DNA from: Pollenia angustigena
Taxonomy: Eukaryota; Arthropoda; Insecta; Diptera; Polleniidae
Direction of reading: 5' to 3'
Assembly (NCBI GenBank): GCA_930367215.1
Contig: OV884057.1
Coordinates: forward strand, 250,072,830 to 250,136,829
Length of the DNA stretch: 64,000 nt
Below are positions 11,666 to 24,897 of this stretch, one piece after another; position 1 is the stretch's first letter, and the number at the start of each line of letters is the position of its first letter. Under the pieces are notes generated by a model. That model did no database searches, had not been told where the DNA came from, and saw only the letters and a program-made list of their open reading frames with translations. Made by a program: the position numbers and the translations under genes.

Positions 11666-12165
11666 ATTAGTATTGTGGTTATTTTGTTGAACTATTTATG
11701 GTTTTTAATCCAAATTTTTAATATTTTTAATTAGGCTTAAGTTCATGAAATTTAATTTTCATTAAATTTGTCCTTCAAGTTGTGCTGAAATAGGTCAACG
11801 GAAAGGAGAAAGACAAAATGAAAAAACAAAAAAAAAATGTACTTGGACTTCAAGAAAAATTCTTGACAAAAGTACGAAAAAAACAGAAGTAAGGAAAAAA
11901 CATGTAAAATCAATTAAAGTGGATAATCATTCGGGAAAGCAAATTTCGATCTACCAAATGTTAAAATACAATTTGGTTTAAGGATTGATGTTTGACTATT
12001 GACGTCAGCAGTCGTCGATGGCTGCGAGTGATCGAGTGGTTGCGATCGAAACATGTCATGGTAACCTGCCGGCCGGGGTTCGAGCCCCAGCCTTTCTTCA
12101 TAAAAATAATTTAATGAAAATTAAATTTCATGAACTTAAGCCTAATTAAAAATATTAAAAATATG
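11666..12165 (+). mobile_element. tRNA-derived SINE copy, opposite orientation, framed by 48-bp inverted repeats
   Basis: Same sequence family as the 8-10 kb array. The tRNA-like part here reads on the plus strand: ATCGAGTGG (12031-12039) and B box GGTTCGAGCCC (12077-12087). A perfect 48-bp inverted repeat (11720-11767 and 12109-12156, key motif AGGCTTAAGTTCATGAAATT) frames it, which the array units lack. Confidence 0.7.
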
Positions 12166-12761
12166 TTTAATATTAATCTTTTTCCTTTTTAACTTCATCA
12201 AGATGTTACTCAACCCACATAATGGATGCAATTTTAAAGGAGTTGGTTGGAACATATGGTGGAAACTACATAATTATTTCAGTTTACTTAATTTAATTGT
12301 AAAATATTTTTTTGTAAGTATCATTAATAAATATGTTCATTAGAGCGATTCAAGTTGTATGGAAGCAAAATGCGTGCTCGATGTACCCTCCTAAAAATGA
12401 ACCTTGGACTTTTTTAAGATGACATTTTAAATATTTCGGCTTCAGGGTTGACCTCTCGTGAGCTGGACCAGTTTTAAAAAGCGTCTATTTTTGCATGTTT
12501 TACTTTAAGAATCTGTTTCCTTACCAACATATACATGTTGGGTATCGTAAGAAAGGTTTTTTTAAGGCGCGTCCAACTTGTATAAAATTTGTCCAAGGAC
12601 GATCATCCATGTCCTTCTTTTAAGGATTTTCTGTAAAAAAAACGGGGTTTGAATTTTTTGTTCGAGGTTGTTTGAAATAAAAATGCCAAATTAACATATT
12701 TTAATCTTTAGTCGATTTAATTAAATACGTGTCTCAGCTTTTTTTTTTGAAATTCGTCCTA

Positions 12762-13146
12762 GTTCACGTTTTGACATAAATGCAACGGGGTGGTAACCCT
12801 TCGTTTTAAATAGGGCAATATGGGTATCAAATCGTTTCTTTTGCCAAGTATATCATCTTTGTATGTAAATAATTTAGATTTGTGCAAATTAGATGAATTT
12901 TACACGGTGCTCTGGAATATATATATATAAATGCAATTTTGTTGTAACTCTAATATGATAGCGGATTTAGTTTCTAGATCATGTATGGATGAAAATAGGA
13001 CTAAACAAAGAAAAAAAGAAATGATTCACGACTTTTTGCCGGCATATTTTTTTCACAAATTAAAAAAAAAATCAGGTCGTAGATCATTTCTTTTATTCTT
13101 TCTTTAGTCCTATTTAATGTTCATATCTAATTAAAAATTTAATTTT
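12762..13146 (+). repeat. Dispersed repeat family A, copy 2
   Basis: Second copy of the repeat at 6779-7131, with a few insertions (an extra CTTT near 13100 and a longer hairpin loop). Confidence 0.7.
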
Positions 13147-14454
13147 CTGCTTTTCAACTAGTATAACTTTAAAGATCTGATAGAAAAGATGTTTGTTTTT
13201 ATAATATGGGGAACTTTGGGCCCCACCCGGCACGGCTAGGCACCGTCGGATTGACCTGAACAATTAGATCATGATTTCTTACACCAAACCTCATATTTTA
13301 AGCAGCGCAAACAATTAAATTAAAAAAAAAAAAATTGCGACCAGTCTAGTGTGTATGAAACGGTAGCAAAGTACTCATGGAGGTAACATTTTGGCACTGT
13401 TGAGGTGAATGTTGAGGGCTAGTATAAATTTTGACATAAGCGTAGAAATTCTTGACAATTTTAATTCCCTATAGAACTTTGCTACCGTTTCACACAAACC
13501 CTTAGAAAGAAAAACGGAACATTAAATAAGAATAAAACATTAAATATTGCTTTTCAAATTGGCACGGCAAAAGTAAGGGCACGGCTAAAAAAATTCAATA
13601 CATTTACTGTTTAATGTTAAAATATTAACAACATTTTGACATTTTTAATATTTTGAAAAAAAAAAATGAGAATGAATTAGATCTAAAAAATGCAACCAAG
13701 ATTCTAACATCAGGTGTTTTAGTACAATTTCACCAGCTTTTTAGGATTTAACGACGTTTTTAAAAAACGAAAAGTAATTTAAAATTAAATTATTTTGTTG
13801 ACAGTTAATGATTGCCATATTCATTAGTTTGTTTTTTTAATACCAAAATATATTCACAAAAAAGGAATATTTCCGGTATTTACCCGGTATTAACCCAGGA
13901 ATCAGATAAATACCCGGTAGAATAACATTTTTATTAATGTGGATATAAATAAACTGAAATAAAAATCAAAAATGGAAAAGAAATTAAAAATTTAGTAAAA
14001 CCTATTCAAAAAAGTTTCACAAGGATTGGCTATAACACCTTAAGTTAAAAGCATTGGCGAAAGAAACAGATTAAAACCCCTTTTCACTGCAAATGCGATA
14101 TTGATTCTATATTTAGTGGCCTGGAGCATCAGACAGAAACAAAAAAGCACAAAAATGCTACGGGCATAACTAAAAACCATCCAATCCCTTTCAAAAGAAT
14201 TTGTTACAATTTTCAGCAGAGGCAGCATTAAGTTTATGTGTTATGCACAGTTCCATTGAACCTGTCGATCATCTGACAAACCTTTGTAAAAGGCAGTTTG
14301 ACACCTCGTCGCGAAAGCTTAAGGACAAAATGAAACATATTATTGAAAATGTGCTTGGAACTGCTTTAATGAAGATTTTTTTTTTTATATATATTTTTTT
14401 TTATCATTTATTCTAGCATTTTTTTAACCAATTCTATCATTTTTCTCTCAATAA

Positions 14455-14890
14455 GTTTTGGCAACACTGATTGTGAGTCACACCTTAACGTCAAGTTTTT
14501 TGCCCAACTTTGTTTGTTTCAGTATTCGACAAATTCAACCATGGAGAGTAAACAATAACGCGCGTTAAGATTGTTGAAGCCTTTTACGAAAATGGGCGTT
14601 GTATATCAAAATGCATATTCAACCATTTGTGCCCACAATCGGGAGAATTATGTAAAAATTTCACAAACCGCGTCTGTAGGAAATGTGAAAACTCCTGTTT
14701 GGTGCGATTTATGGGCTGGCGTCGTCATGGACCGAACTTTTTCGAAAATGGTGTTCGCTATCACGAGATGATAACGAACTTCTTGTGGCCAGAAATTGAA
14801 GATATTGACCTGGGCGATAAGCGGTTCCAACAGGATAGCACTACTTGCCACACAACCAACGGAAACAATGCCTCTTTTGCGTGATTTTTT
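14455..14890 (+). pseudogene. Mariner transposase relic
   Basis: TTGGCAACACTG (14459-14470) precedes an ATG at 14540, then broken frames give VKIVEAFYENG, CPQSGELCKNF, and MITNFLWPEIEDIDLGDKRF with QQDSTTCHT, the second catalytic D block. Same family as 16617-17303. The C-terminus is absent. Confidence 0.65.
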
Positions 14891-16510
14891 TTAAATATTT
14901 TTCTAGTTCAACGATTATTTTTGTGGTTTTTATTCAAAGACCCGTCTAATATGTCTTTTATCAATTTCGGTTTGAATGCCGACCACTTACAGGCTTATTT
15001 TTAACTCGATTTTTCCTACAGGAAACTATTTTTTCCAATTTCTCCATATTTTTTATGTTGTGGTTCATACAAATCGATTTAAATTTTTTTTTCTCCAGGA
15101 AAACCAGCTTGCGGGACAATTTTGCATTAACATACATATCGACCCCTAACAGCGAAAATTATGTAAGCGCCAAAAATCAAATTTTACAGGATAGAGCTTT
15201 TTTGTTTTATTTCATATTAATTTTGTATGAAATTTGTCGCTTACACTATCATTGTTTTTGCTATAAAATCGTAACGGTACATTATGTGACCATGATATTT
15301 TAGGAGATGATGCAAGTGTTGCCAATAAAATCATTTATTAAAAAAAACAAAAATTGTAAATCATGTGGCTTACGTTATTTTCGCTCTTAGGGCTCGATAT
15401 ATTCTAGTAAATACTCAAAAAACTAAAAATAATTTTTACTTTTCGTATTACTTTTGAATTTCTTTACAAAATACATGTTGAATTTCCTTCTTTGCTTTTT
15501 TGAATTTTAACGTTATTCCAAATAAAAACCACTTGTGCCCTTAGTTTTTTGTCACCATATTAAGAGGTAACATAAAAAACATTTGAAAAACCAAAATTAT
15601 AATATTTCTTTTTATAAAATATTCGACTTTCCGAATTTGACAGCCTCGAGCTTGACTAATTTTTATTTATTTAATTAAAGTAGAACTTTAAATTAAAAAA
15701 AAATGTGTGTTTTGTGCTAATATTTTTGCTTAAACAGGCAAATATTAGCAAAAATTTAAAATAGATGTTGATGTGTCCTTAGTTTTGCGGGTGACTGTAT
15801 AATATACATACATATAGTATATTTTTGTTGTACACTTATTTGTAATTGTTTCGCATAGAACTTTTAAACGTGTCCAATTTGTTTTCAGGGGGAAAAAGGT
15901 ACAAATAAATTAAAGGAAATATGCAAAAAATATACAAAGTAATTTTAAAAATTTACTGTAAATATAGAAAATGATTTACTAAAGTTTTAAAATAAAATTA
16001 CACTAATAAACAGGCAAAAGAACAATCACATAGAAGTCATTATCAAAGTTATTGCTGCCAAATATGTTTATAAATATTAACATTAATAAGGAAGGTAGGA
16101 CATTAATTTTTTTGGATAGGTATTCATATTTGGTAAGCTGTTTTTGAAATAGTTAAAATACTATAATCGTTTTTTAATTTTATTGCTTTGTGAAAATAAA
16201 AAGTTGACTATAACTTGTTTAACAAATTATATACATACATACTTAAATATTTGAATTATAAAAGTCTTATATATAAATACGGGAACAATTTTTTTGTGGT
16301 GGATTTTTAAGTGTCTTTTCGTCCACCGATTTTAATAAAACAGATATCGTTTTAAAGGTAGATTGTGTAGATAACACGAGATAAATTTTTCTAACTTTTC
16401 AGGATTAAAGGGTTTTAAAAGCATTTTCGCAGACACTCGCACATACATGTATAAATAGTATGTACCCTGTCGGACATTCAGTTAACTTTAAATTAACTGA
16501 AAGCTAACTA

Positions 16511-17406
16511 TCGGGGGATTTTTTTGCTATTATCTTTTTGGCAACACTGGTTTAAACAGCTGACGCACGTTTACGTTTCACTGTAAAACATCTTCAGTTT
16601 GGTCTATAATTTAACCATGAATCGTCTTACAAACGAACAACGCTTGCAAATTATTGAATTTTATTATCAAAATGCGTGCTCTGTTTATAGTCAGTTTAAT
16701 CGACCCACTGAAGCGGCTATTCGGGCTATTGTGACTAAATTTCGCACCAAGTTTACATTGTTGGACATTGAACCACCAACACGCTTACGTAGAGTGCGAA
16801 GTGAAGAAAATGTCGCAGCTGTATCGGCCAGTGTTAATGGTGACCATCAATTATCGATTCGTCGCCGTTCGCAGCAATTGGGCCTCTGTTACTCAACAAC
16901 GTGAGATGATATCCAACTTTTTTTTGCCCAAAATGCAAGAGCTTGACTTGCATGACATGTGCTTTCAACAAGACAGTGCCACATGCCACACAGCACGCTT
17001 AACAATGGACTTATTGAGAGGCGAGCTCGGTGAACATTTTAATTCACGTCCGGGACCGGTCAATTGGCCGCCTAGATCGTGCGATTTAACGTCTTAGACT
17101 ATTTTTTGTGGGACTACGTTAAAGCTCATGTCTATACACACATGCCGGCTTCAATTGACGCATTGGAAGACAACATTAAAGCATTTATTCATGAGATACC
17201 GGCCGAAACATTGGAATAGGTATGCCAAAATTGGACTGAGCGGATGGACCATTTGAGGCGCAGTCACGGTCAACATTTCCATGAAATAATCTTCAAACAT
17301 TAAATTATATGGACCGTACTATCGATTCAAATAAAGATTTCATGCATTTTTCTGAATTTTATGTGTTTTTTTAAAACTTTCCTACAGCTCTTAAAAAATC
17401 ACCCGA
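16511..17406 (+). mobile_element. Deleted mariner element with TIRs
   Basis: Inverted ends TCGGGKGATTTTTT with flanking TA on both sides (16509-16510, 17407-17408). 896 bp, shorter than the usual 1.3 kb. Upstream of the start codon lies TTGGCAACACTG (16538-16549). Confidence 0.75.
16617..17303 (+). pseudogene. Mariner transposase pseudogene with internal deletion
   Basis: MNRLTNEQRLQIIEFYYQNA at 16617 opens the helix-turn-helix domain. After QQLGLCYST the frame shifts and most of the region with the first catalytic D is missing. The rest reads CFQQDSATCHTA, then WPPRSCDLTS, stop, DYFLWDYVKAHVYTHMPAS, and near the end NWTERMDHL. The second and third catalytic D are 36 residues apart, not the 34 of classic mariner. 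In-frame stops and the deletion make it inactive. Confidence 0.75.
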
Positions 17407-17408
17407 TA

Positions 17409-19662
17409 TTTCTCAAGTAGTGGTGGTGTACACTTGCATTACTTTTATATGGAATTAACTAACTATGTATTTTAACATAGCGATTTCCTAGGAAGAAGTC
17501 AATTGTCCGCCTCTGCATTACTTTCAGTTAACTTTAAAGTTAGTTACCTAGCCTTTAACTTAAAGTTAACTTTTTGTAGCTGTTAAAACAACATGGCGAA
17601 ATGTTGATTGAGAATCATGGTAAATTTTTGCAAAAGTATGCCCTTTATTTAAATTTATCATTATTTCATATTAATTTAAATGAAAAATATTAAAATAACC
17701 TTAAATCACGTTCATTTAATATTTTTCACTGTTAAAATAACATTGTTCAATATTGAATCCATAAAAACCAGTTTTATATTAAAATCAAAAGCTTATCTTG
17801 TTAAATTAACGTGCATACATACTTAAGTATGAACATTTTTGTATTTTCATGTTTAAAGTATGTTATAAAAAGAAGACAATTCCCGTATTCTTTTAATGAA
17901 AATTATTTAGTTAAATAAATAGTACATCAAGTTTTCAAAGTAGAATGATGACGAAAACCATATTGGGCCATTCTGCTGATGCTTCTGTTAACAAAGGAGA
18001 TACAAAATAAGTGAAACATGTGTTACAGGGGAAAGTGTTTTAAATTATTCTTTAATAAATGCATATGTTGTCTTCACACTGTTATATCACACTCCAACCA
18101 ATTTGATTCTACATGAAATTCACGTTGTTTCAACTTGAAATAACTTTCATTCAACGTGATTCGGATAGTTATTTCAATATAAATGACATTTTGTTCTAAC
18201 TTTACTGCAATGTTAAATTAACATAAATTATAGTTATTTAAAAAGGAAAAAATGTTGTTTGCAAGTTATTGTAAAATCATGTTAAATTAACATGAAGCAA
18301 AATCACTACTGAAAAATTTAAAATCAACCTTGTTTTGAACGAATTTACATTGATTTTTTTCTGTGTGTAAACTATTTTATTAATATTGTATTTAGTTATT
18401 TTATTTTATTTTTTAATTATAATATAACCTAGCCATTACCGACTACCAATTTCTACTCCGTATATTGTAATAATGGCCCTAAATAATTAAATCCTTTGTG
18501 GGTCTTGGAGCCGTTTGTTTGCCAATCGACTTGGCTCTCTTTTTTTATAATACACAGTGTTTGTATACACTTTGGTAAAAGTAAATTTTCCATTAATTAG
18601 TAGTTGGCTTTAAGTTAGTCTATACAAGCTAACTAAAAGTTGGTAGTTAAGTTTGTTGTAATTCTCCCAAAATGTGATTTTTCTTGAATTATACTTGCAA
18701 ACACACATGTATAAACGACGGTTGTGCTTTATGTTGTTCTCCCATAATGTTTTTGTTTTAATTTTGAACTTGCAAACACACATGTATAAACGTATTAGAT
18801 ATTTTGAAAAAACGCAAAAACGTCGTTTAAGAAAATAAAAGAAATGACTTTTAATAAAGATCTGTGTTTCTATTTTTTACTTTGATAACATTTCATGAAA
18901 TTCGTATAAATGAAATACGGGGATATGCACAATACATTTTTTTGGAATTAAAGTGTTTGAAAAGCGTTTAATTTATCTTGCAGACACACGCACAAAGATG
19001 GGTGAATAGTGCATTTTGCCGTTCTCTTAACCCATTAGCGCCCAATTTTTTTTATAGATTGTTAGCTATTTTCGAAAAATTTTATTTATTCCGTAAAAAT
19101 TTTTTTTAATTAATTATTTATCGAATTTAACGAAAGTAAATGTCAAGTGGTCGAATTTCGGCCACTGTGCGATCCTAGTTATTTTAAAGCGTCTTCAATT
19201 AAATTGAATTTTTTGATATTTTAATTAGGTTTTAATTTTATTAAATTAATTTTCATTAAATTTTTTTAACCATTACCATTGGTTAAGACGACCGTACACG
19301 ACATTTTTTTGTCATCTGACATATCAAATTTCCCACTGCAAAATACATACATGTCGTGTGTTACCTTTTAAACTTTGCTTCTGTAAAAGTCAGATGCAAA
19401 GTCATCTGACAAAATTTCAATTAGAGCGTGCTCTATTTTCTTCTGAAAAACCATCTGACATCAGAAATCTATGCCGAGAAGAAACCGGCAGCGGCGCCCA
19501 CTATTGAGGGAATCATTAGCCGGCTGAAGTTAATATTTTACAATACCAGATATGCATGATTATCCCACTATTGAATAGAATTTATGTAAATATATATGTA
19601 TATATAAAAACCGTTTCATTATAATATCCTAAATTGGTATCTTTGAATTAAAAGAAAAATAT
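17409..19662. other. AT-rich intronic DNA
   Basis: No coding sequence recognised. 17500-17600 contains repeated AGTTAACTTTAAAGTTAGTT-like motifs that also border the left side of the mariner at 16485-16505. 18690-18790 carries a duplicated CTTGCAAACACACATGTATA. Confidence 0.4.
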
Positions 19663-20091
19663 CCCAGTAAAAAATGTGCTCAAAAGGAGCAGGTTTTGTG
19701 TATGAATTCATACTTCAAATCGCTTCAAACCTGCTGATAGGATGACTGATTTTTGTATGGGGTGTTCCCGGTTTGGAGGACTATATTCTGCTGACAATAA
19801 GCGCTTGTTTTAACATGCAAACAAAGTACTCTTAAAGTGCTTTTTTAGGGGCTAACTATATTAACATATTTATTAATGTTTTACTTGCTTAAATGCCTTT
19901 TTTCAATAATTTTTGTATATTTTTGTTTTTTTCGGTTTGCAACCTTCTTCGTTGTCAGCACTAAAATATCAGCTTTTTTGTATATGTTATTCTATATCAT
20001 TTACTGCTGTATAAAAGCTCTTTTATTGAAGCGCTCGATTATGCGCTTTTTCTCTTAAGTGCTTCAAAAAACCCAAATTTTTTTTACTGGG
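19663..20091. mobile_element. TIR element, CCCAGTAAAAAA family
   Basis: Ends CCCAGTAAAAAATGTGCTC and TTTTTTTTACTGGG in inverted orientation, AT on either side. Related to the element at 57261-57682; both contain GCGC-TTT...GTG stretches. Confidence 0.55.
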
Positions 20092-20339
20092 ATGTTAATA
20101 TGGCCAAATTATTTAACGGCGCAAATAAAAATTTCGTGGCGGCATTTTTATTTTGGTTTTTGTAACAACTATGGGGGAAAAACAGAGACAATGTCAGAAG
20201 CCAATTACATGTACGTTTGCATATTATAAACCTTCTGTAAAAAAGCCATTTTGACAGACATGAACAATTACATGTGACTTGAAAAGTTGACAAGTCAGAT
20301 GTAAAAAACATGTCGTCTACATGCATCTTTAGAGATTGA

Positions 20340-20575
20340 TATCTGACTATAGACTGACAGGCGCCGCTGTGGTAAAACGGCAAAGAATTCTGATGATGAT
20401 AATGTGGTTGTTCTCGAAATTAGAAAATTCGACGCGAGTTCAAACCCTTGTTCAGTCAAGAATAAAATTATCAACAATTTTTAATTCATTTCGTGTTGTA
20501 CTTACCTTACGTCACTTAAAATAATTTAAGGAAAAAAAAAGTTAATGAACTTAAGCCTAATTAAAATATCAAAAA
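20340..20575 (+). mobile_element. Related tRNA-derived SINE relic
   Basis: A tRNA-like head (GCCGCTGTGGTAAAACGGC near 20363, then GAGTTCAAACC at 20436-20446 as B box) is followed by the same GAACTTAAGCCTAATTAAAA tail as the other SINEs. The head differs from the array units, indicating another subfamily. Confidence 0.5.
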
Positions 20576-21440
20576 CTTCAATTAAAAACCAACATTTCAA
20601 GGAAAAATTACAGTTTTCTGCAATTAAACATCATAAATAAGTCAGTTATTTTTGATATTAATAAAATTTTCTATTTAATTTTTTTCTTAGAAACTTAATG
20701 ATATGAAAAATAATTTCTTCTAAAAAATTGATTTTCTGTTTACAAATATAAAATCGGATTGGTTTTGTCAACTAGAAATCTTGGAATTTACGGGAAAAAA
20801 AACTTTTTGTTTACACAAAGCATCGATTTTGCTTTTAAAAACACGTTTTTCTTTGGGAAAACAAAATCAAGGCGAATTCATATAGGTGACATTTTCGAGT
20901 CATCTGTTTTTTGTTTATTTTTTTTTGTGTGTATACTGAATGTCAAGCTTTGTTTATATTTTGTGAAAAATTAATTCAAATTTAAAATTCAATAAAATCT
21001 AAATACTTGAAAGCAACTTATTTTAATTTTATAAAATAAAAAAAGGGAACATAAAATATAAGCACAAGGAATTAAAAATGCGTTAGGAATAAGTCAAAGT
21101 ATATTTATACCAAGTACATGCAAGTCTACAACAAATCAACAATAAAAAACAACATTCATTTTGTTTGTGTAAAAACTCTTAATACTGTCAAAAAGCAAAA
21201 CATAAGCAAAAAAAAAAAAAAAAAAAATTATAGCGCACTAAAAATGTAAGCAAATTTTGACACTATCGAGATGAACAGCTGCTCACTTGCATGAACTTGG
21301 TATATACTTGCCTATTTTCCTAGAAATTTTTCACAACTACATCTAAGAAAAAACTAACTTCTTTAAACTTTGTTTGTGTTTCAAATTTATTTGCGCGAAA
21401 GAAAGCATTGAGCATTTACCCAGCAAACACACGTGTTTTT

Positions 21441-22505
21441 ATACCCTTCACCACAGGTGGAAAAGGGTATATATAAGTTTGTCATTCCGTTTGTAATTTC
21501 TACAATATTGATCTTGGACCCTATAAAGTATATATATTCTGGGTCCTTATGAGGAGAGAAGTTGATTTAACGATATCCGTCCGTCCGTCCGTTCGTCCGT
21601 CTGTCCGTCTTACGTTTGATATATGTTTTCTGGAGACTCCAGACATGATAGCGGCTACGTTGTTTTACATTTACGTCACATATAGTCCACCATTTCTTGC
21701 TATTGAAATTCAGCCAGATCGGTCCAACAATGGCTGAGATATGACCAAAAAACCACGACTGCCTCTAATTTTTCCAAAAAATCCCTTGTGGTTGTTGTAT
21801 TTGCATTACTTTTTTCTGTATATCTGGAGAACGGCAAGAGCCAAAGCTTTAAAATTAGGTACAAACATTTAGGTTGTAAATATACACCATCCTACAAAAT
21901 GTGGGCGGGATTGGAGAAGTAGGCGTGGTACCTCTCATACAAAAAGTATTAAAATATTAAAAGTTTAAAAACCTGAATTTTTTGACTGTAATATGACCTA
22001 TGGTTACGCCTTATATATCAGAAGATCGGAAATTTTTAATAGAAAATATTTTCTGAAAAACTCGGGAAAATCGGTTCAGATACGAAAAAGTTATGACCAA
22101 AATATGCATTTTTTTTTGAAAAATACCCATTTTCAGGAACCATAGATCTTCCCGAGTCCACGTTTTATAGCCAAAATAACTGGCAAATTTCTTCTTTAAC
22201 ACGTCGGTATATAAATCTGTCAAATCGGTTTAGAAAATCGGAGGTCAAAGTTCAAATGATAAAAAAAAAAATCCATACAAGCAAAAAATTTTTTTTTCGA
22301 ATTTTTTTTTTATCATTTGAACTTTGACCTCAAAGGGGCAGGGGTAAAAGTTATCCGATTTGGCTGAAATTTTTTCCACATCAGTTTTAGACCATGTGGC
22401 ACAATATTCCGCCCGGGAGACATCAATATTAATACAAAAAAATTGCTCCATACATTTAGCTGCCACCCTTATATACCCTGCACAATGGTGAAGGGTATAT
22501 AAGAT
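21441..22505. repeat. Dispersed fly repeat with ACCCTTCACCA-type ends
   Basis: Begins TACCCTTCACCACAGGTGG and ends CAATGGTGAAGGGTATATAA; contains a CCGTCCGTCCGT microsatellite (21580-21605) and the block shared with the palindrome at 45-46 kb (21790-22070). A 25-bp-arm hairpin GGTCAAAGTTCAAATGAT / ATCATTTGAACTTTGACC lies at 22242-22330. Confidence 0.6.
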
Positions 22506-23127
22506 TCGGCACAGCGGAATATAGTACTCTTACTTGTTTTTAATTAATTAATTTTTAATTGAACCTTCGTTTTACATAAATTAATCTGGTTTTTACTTTA
22601 TTCTCTGCTATTTGAACTATTAAAAAAATGTTTTATTTTACTTCAAATGCGTAAAATATTAAATAAGGAAATATAATGCACCATTATATTTCAATCGCTT
22701 GGCTTTGTGTTTGGTGGGTACTTCTGACATTTCACTAATACTAATAAGCATCAATACAAGCACAGTTTTAGTTGTGTCCACTTCTGTTCTACTGCTACTT
22801 CAAATACCACGTTGTCTGCTCCTTCTATAACTACAAAAGAAGGTATTAGTAACAATTTTAAAAATAAAACTACTTTTAAAAGTAGCGAGAGCAGTAAATA
22901 AATATAATATTATTTGAACGGCTACAAGTTTTTGACATTATTTAGCTGGACTAGTTTGTGCTTTTTCGTTTCTACAGCTACTTGGAGTCTTATTTGTTAT
23001 GTACTGGTTTTAATAAACGAAACTGAAATATGTCAAAATTGCATTATGTTTTATATGCTTATAAAAATTATTTTAGAATTCCTAATATGGGTCTTCACTT
23101 AAGATAATATCTGATATAATATGTGAG

Positions 23128-24252
23128 CAGTGTTGCCAATTTAGCCATTTAGTGGCTAGATTAAGCCATTTTTCACCCTGTTTAGCCATTAAAAAATGAG
23201 TTTAGCCATTAGCCATTTTTCAACTTGTTTAGCCATAAAATATTTTTGCCGACTTTCTTTTAAAAGAATAATTGTTATTTTATTATAAAAATCTATAAAA
23301 GTAAAATAAACATTTTGAACAATTAAAACGCCTTTAATTTAAATCACAACTATTACAAATGTTGAAAATCGCTATAAACTATGACGCTGAAACTTCTTTC
23401 AAAATAAAGGAACAGTATTCCACTATTAAATTATAAAATGGATCAACACAAACATCGCTGTTTCCTTCTGGTTGCAAGTATTTCAATAAAGGGATGCAGG
23501 CGGTAACAAAATTGTTTTAGAAATTTCAGAATTGACTATAAAGTTGCTCTCACTTGCATGGTCTTATGCTGAAGTAGAGCGGGTGTTTAGCCAAGTAAAC
23601 AACGTTAAAAGTAATTTGAGAAATAGGTTACATTAAGCAACCGTTAATTCGATTTTATCAATTAGGTAAATATTTTTACCATAACAATACAATATTTATA
23701 CCACCACCACAATAGTGGAGAGGGTACAATGCGTTTGTGCTGATGTCTGTAACACCTTAAAATATTGGTCCTTAGCCCACCTTTACGTATAATGATTACC
23801 TCAGAATCACTTTCTGAGTCGAATTACGATGTTTGTCCGGCTGGCTGGCTGTCCATGTAAACCTTGCGCGCAAAGTACAGGTCGCAATTTAGAGATTATT
23901 TGATAAAATATGGTACAAAGGTTCTAATGTGGTGTAGAGTATCATAAAGTCGGGTTTAACCGACTATACTTTCGTACTTGTTTTTTATTGTAGATCTGGA
24001 CTCAAAAGGTTGGGTAAATGTTGTCGTGATTATGATTTACCTTCAAATTATTTAAAGCTTATGATTATTTGAAACTAATGAGTGATTCCTATGAGATGAA
24101 CAATAACGACATCGAATTTTTCAATGATTTAATTTTTTAATATTAATTTACGTTTATTCTTTTAGCCATTTTTTTAGCCAACTTTAAGCAATTTTTTAGC
24201 CATTTTTTCCGTAAATTTAGCCATTTTTGGTCACCAAGTTTTGGCAACACTG
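23128..24252 (+). mobile_element. hAT element with 8-bp target duplication and transposase remnant
   Basis: Inverted ends CAGTGTTGCCAA / TTGGCAACACTG, exact 8-bp duplications TATGTGAG (23120-23127, 24253-24260). Subterminal TAGCCATTT repeats are abundant. At 23544-23633 the frame reads LLSLAWSYAEVERVFSQVNN...LRNRL, the hAT C-terminal dimerisation block. A different AT-rich repeat (about 23692-23990) is inserted in its right half. Confidence 0.88.
23692..23990. repeat. Dispersed repeat, ACCACAATAGTGGAGAGGGT family
   Basis: ACCACAATAGTGGAGAGGGT, CCTCAGAATCACTTTCTGAG, GGCTGGCTGTCCATGTAAAC and ACTATACTTTCGTACTTG mark this family. Further pieces lie at 760-930, 47425-47590 and 49950-50475. This copy is inserted in the hAT at 23128-24252. 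Confidence 0.55.
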
Positions 24253-24897
24253 TATGTGAGAGAACGTCGGCAGAATGAGAGAACACATTTCTTTATGTTA
24301 ATCTTAATCTTAAACAAGGGGAACACGTATCTTATAAGATTTCATAATCGAATGATTCTCGTACAGTAAACTTATGTCTTTTTTATTATTTTTTTAGTTT
24401 TTTCTTTTTTTTTACTTAAAAATATTATTTTTTAAGCACTTATCACAAGATTTTCACTATTTGCACTTAAAATTTGAACAATTTAATGAATGCGTCTTAT
24501 TATTGTTTTATATGTATGTATGTAGGTAAGCATGTGCATTTTTGACAGCTCATCTTAGAAGAAAGTTGTTATAAGATTTCTTTTAACAACTGTCTCATAA
24601 CATTTATTATAATATTAACAATAACACTATTTGAGAGTCCACACGTAAGATAATACTCTGCGCTTGAATTTGACGTTTGCTGATATAAAAATCTTATATC
24701 TTATCTCAGGTGGGGACCCAATGTAAAATATATTAATATAAATATGTAAAAGTGCAAATAATGCAGTTAAATATAAATAGCAAATATGCAAAAATATGCT
24801 TATAAAAAAGACAGTACCATAACTTAACATAAAAAATCATGCTCAAAAATATATCACAGCAAAAGCATATGATTTAAAATATTTTCAATCCACTCAC

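Larger units (their letters stand above)
11485..15797. mobile_element. Tc1/mariner-like TIR element packed with later insertions
   Basis: Left end CAGTAGCCAGCAAAACTAAG and the right end (reverse complement CAGTCACCCGCAAAACTAAG) form inverted repeats followed by GACA on both sides; TA flanks both. The interior holds the SINE at 11666-12165, repeat A at 12762-13146 and a mariner relic at 14455-14890. A second inverted pair (GGCAAAAGTAAGGGCAC near 13567 and GTGCCCTTAGTTTTTTGTC near 15535) suggests another related element nested inside. No transposase of its own was recognised. Confidence 0.55.

Noticed and set aside
21549..21737. Frame with VRPSVRPSV repeats as a protein
   Set aside because: It is a translation of the CCGTCCGTCCGT microsatellite within a dispersed repeat.
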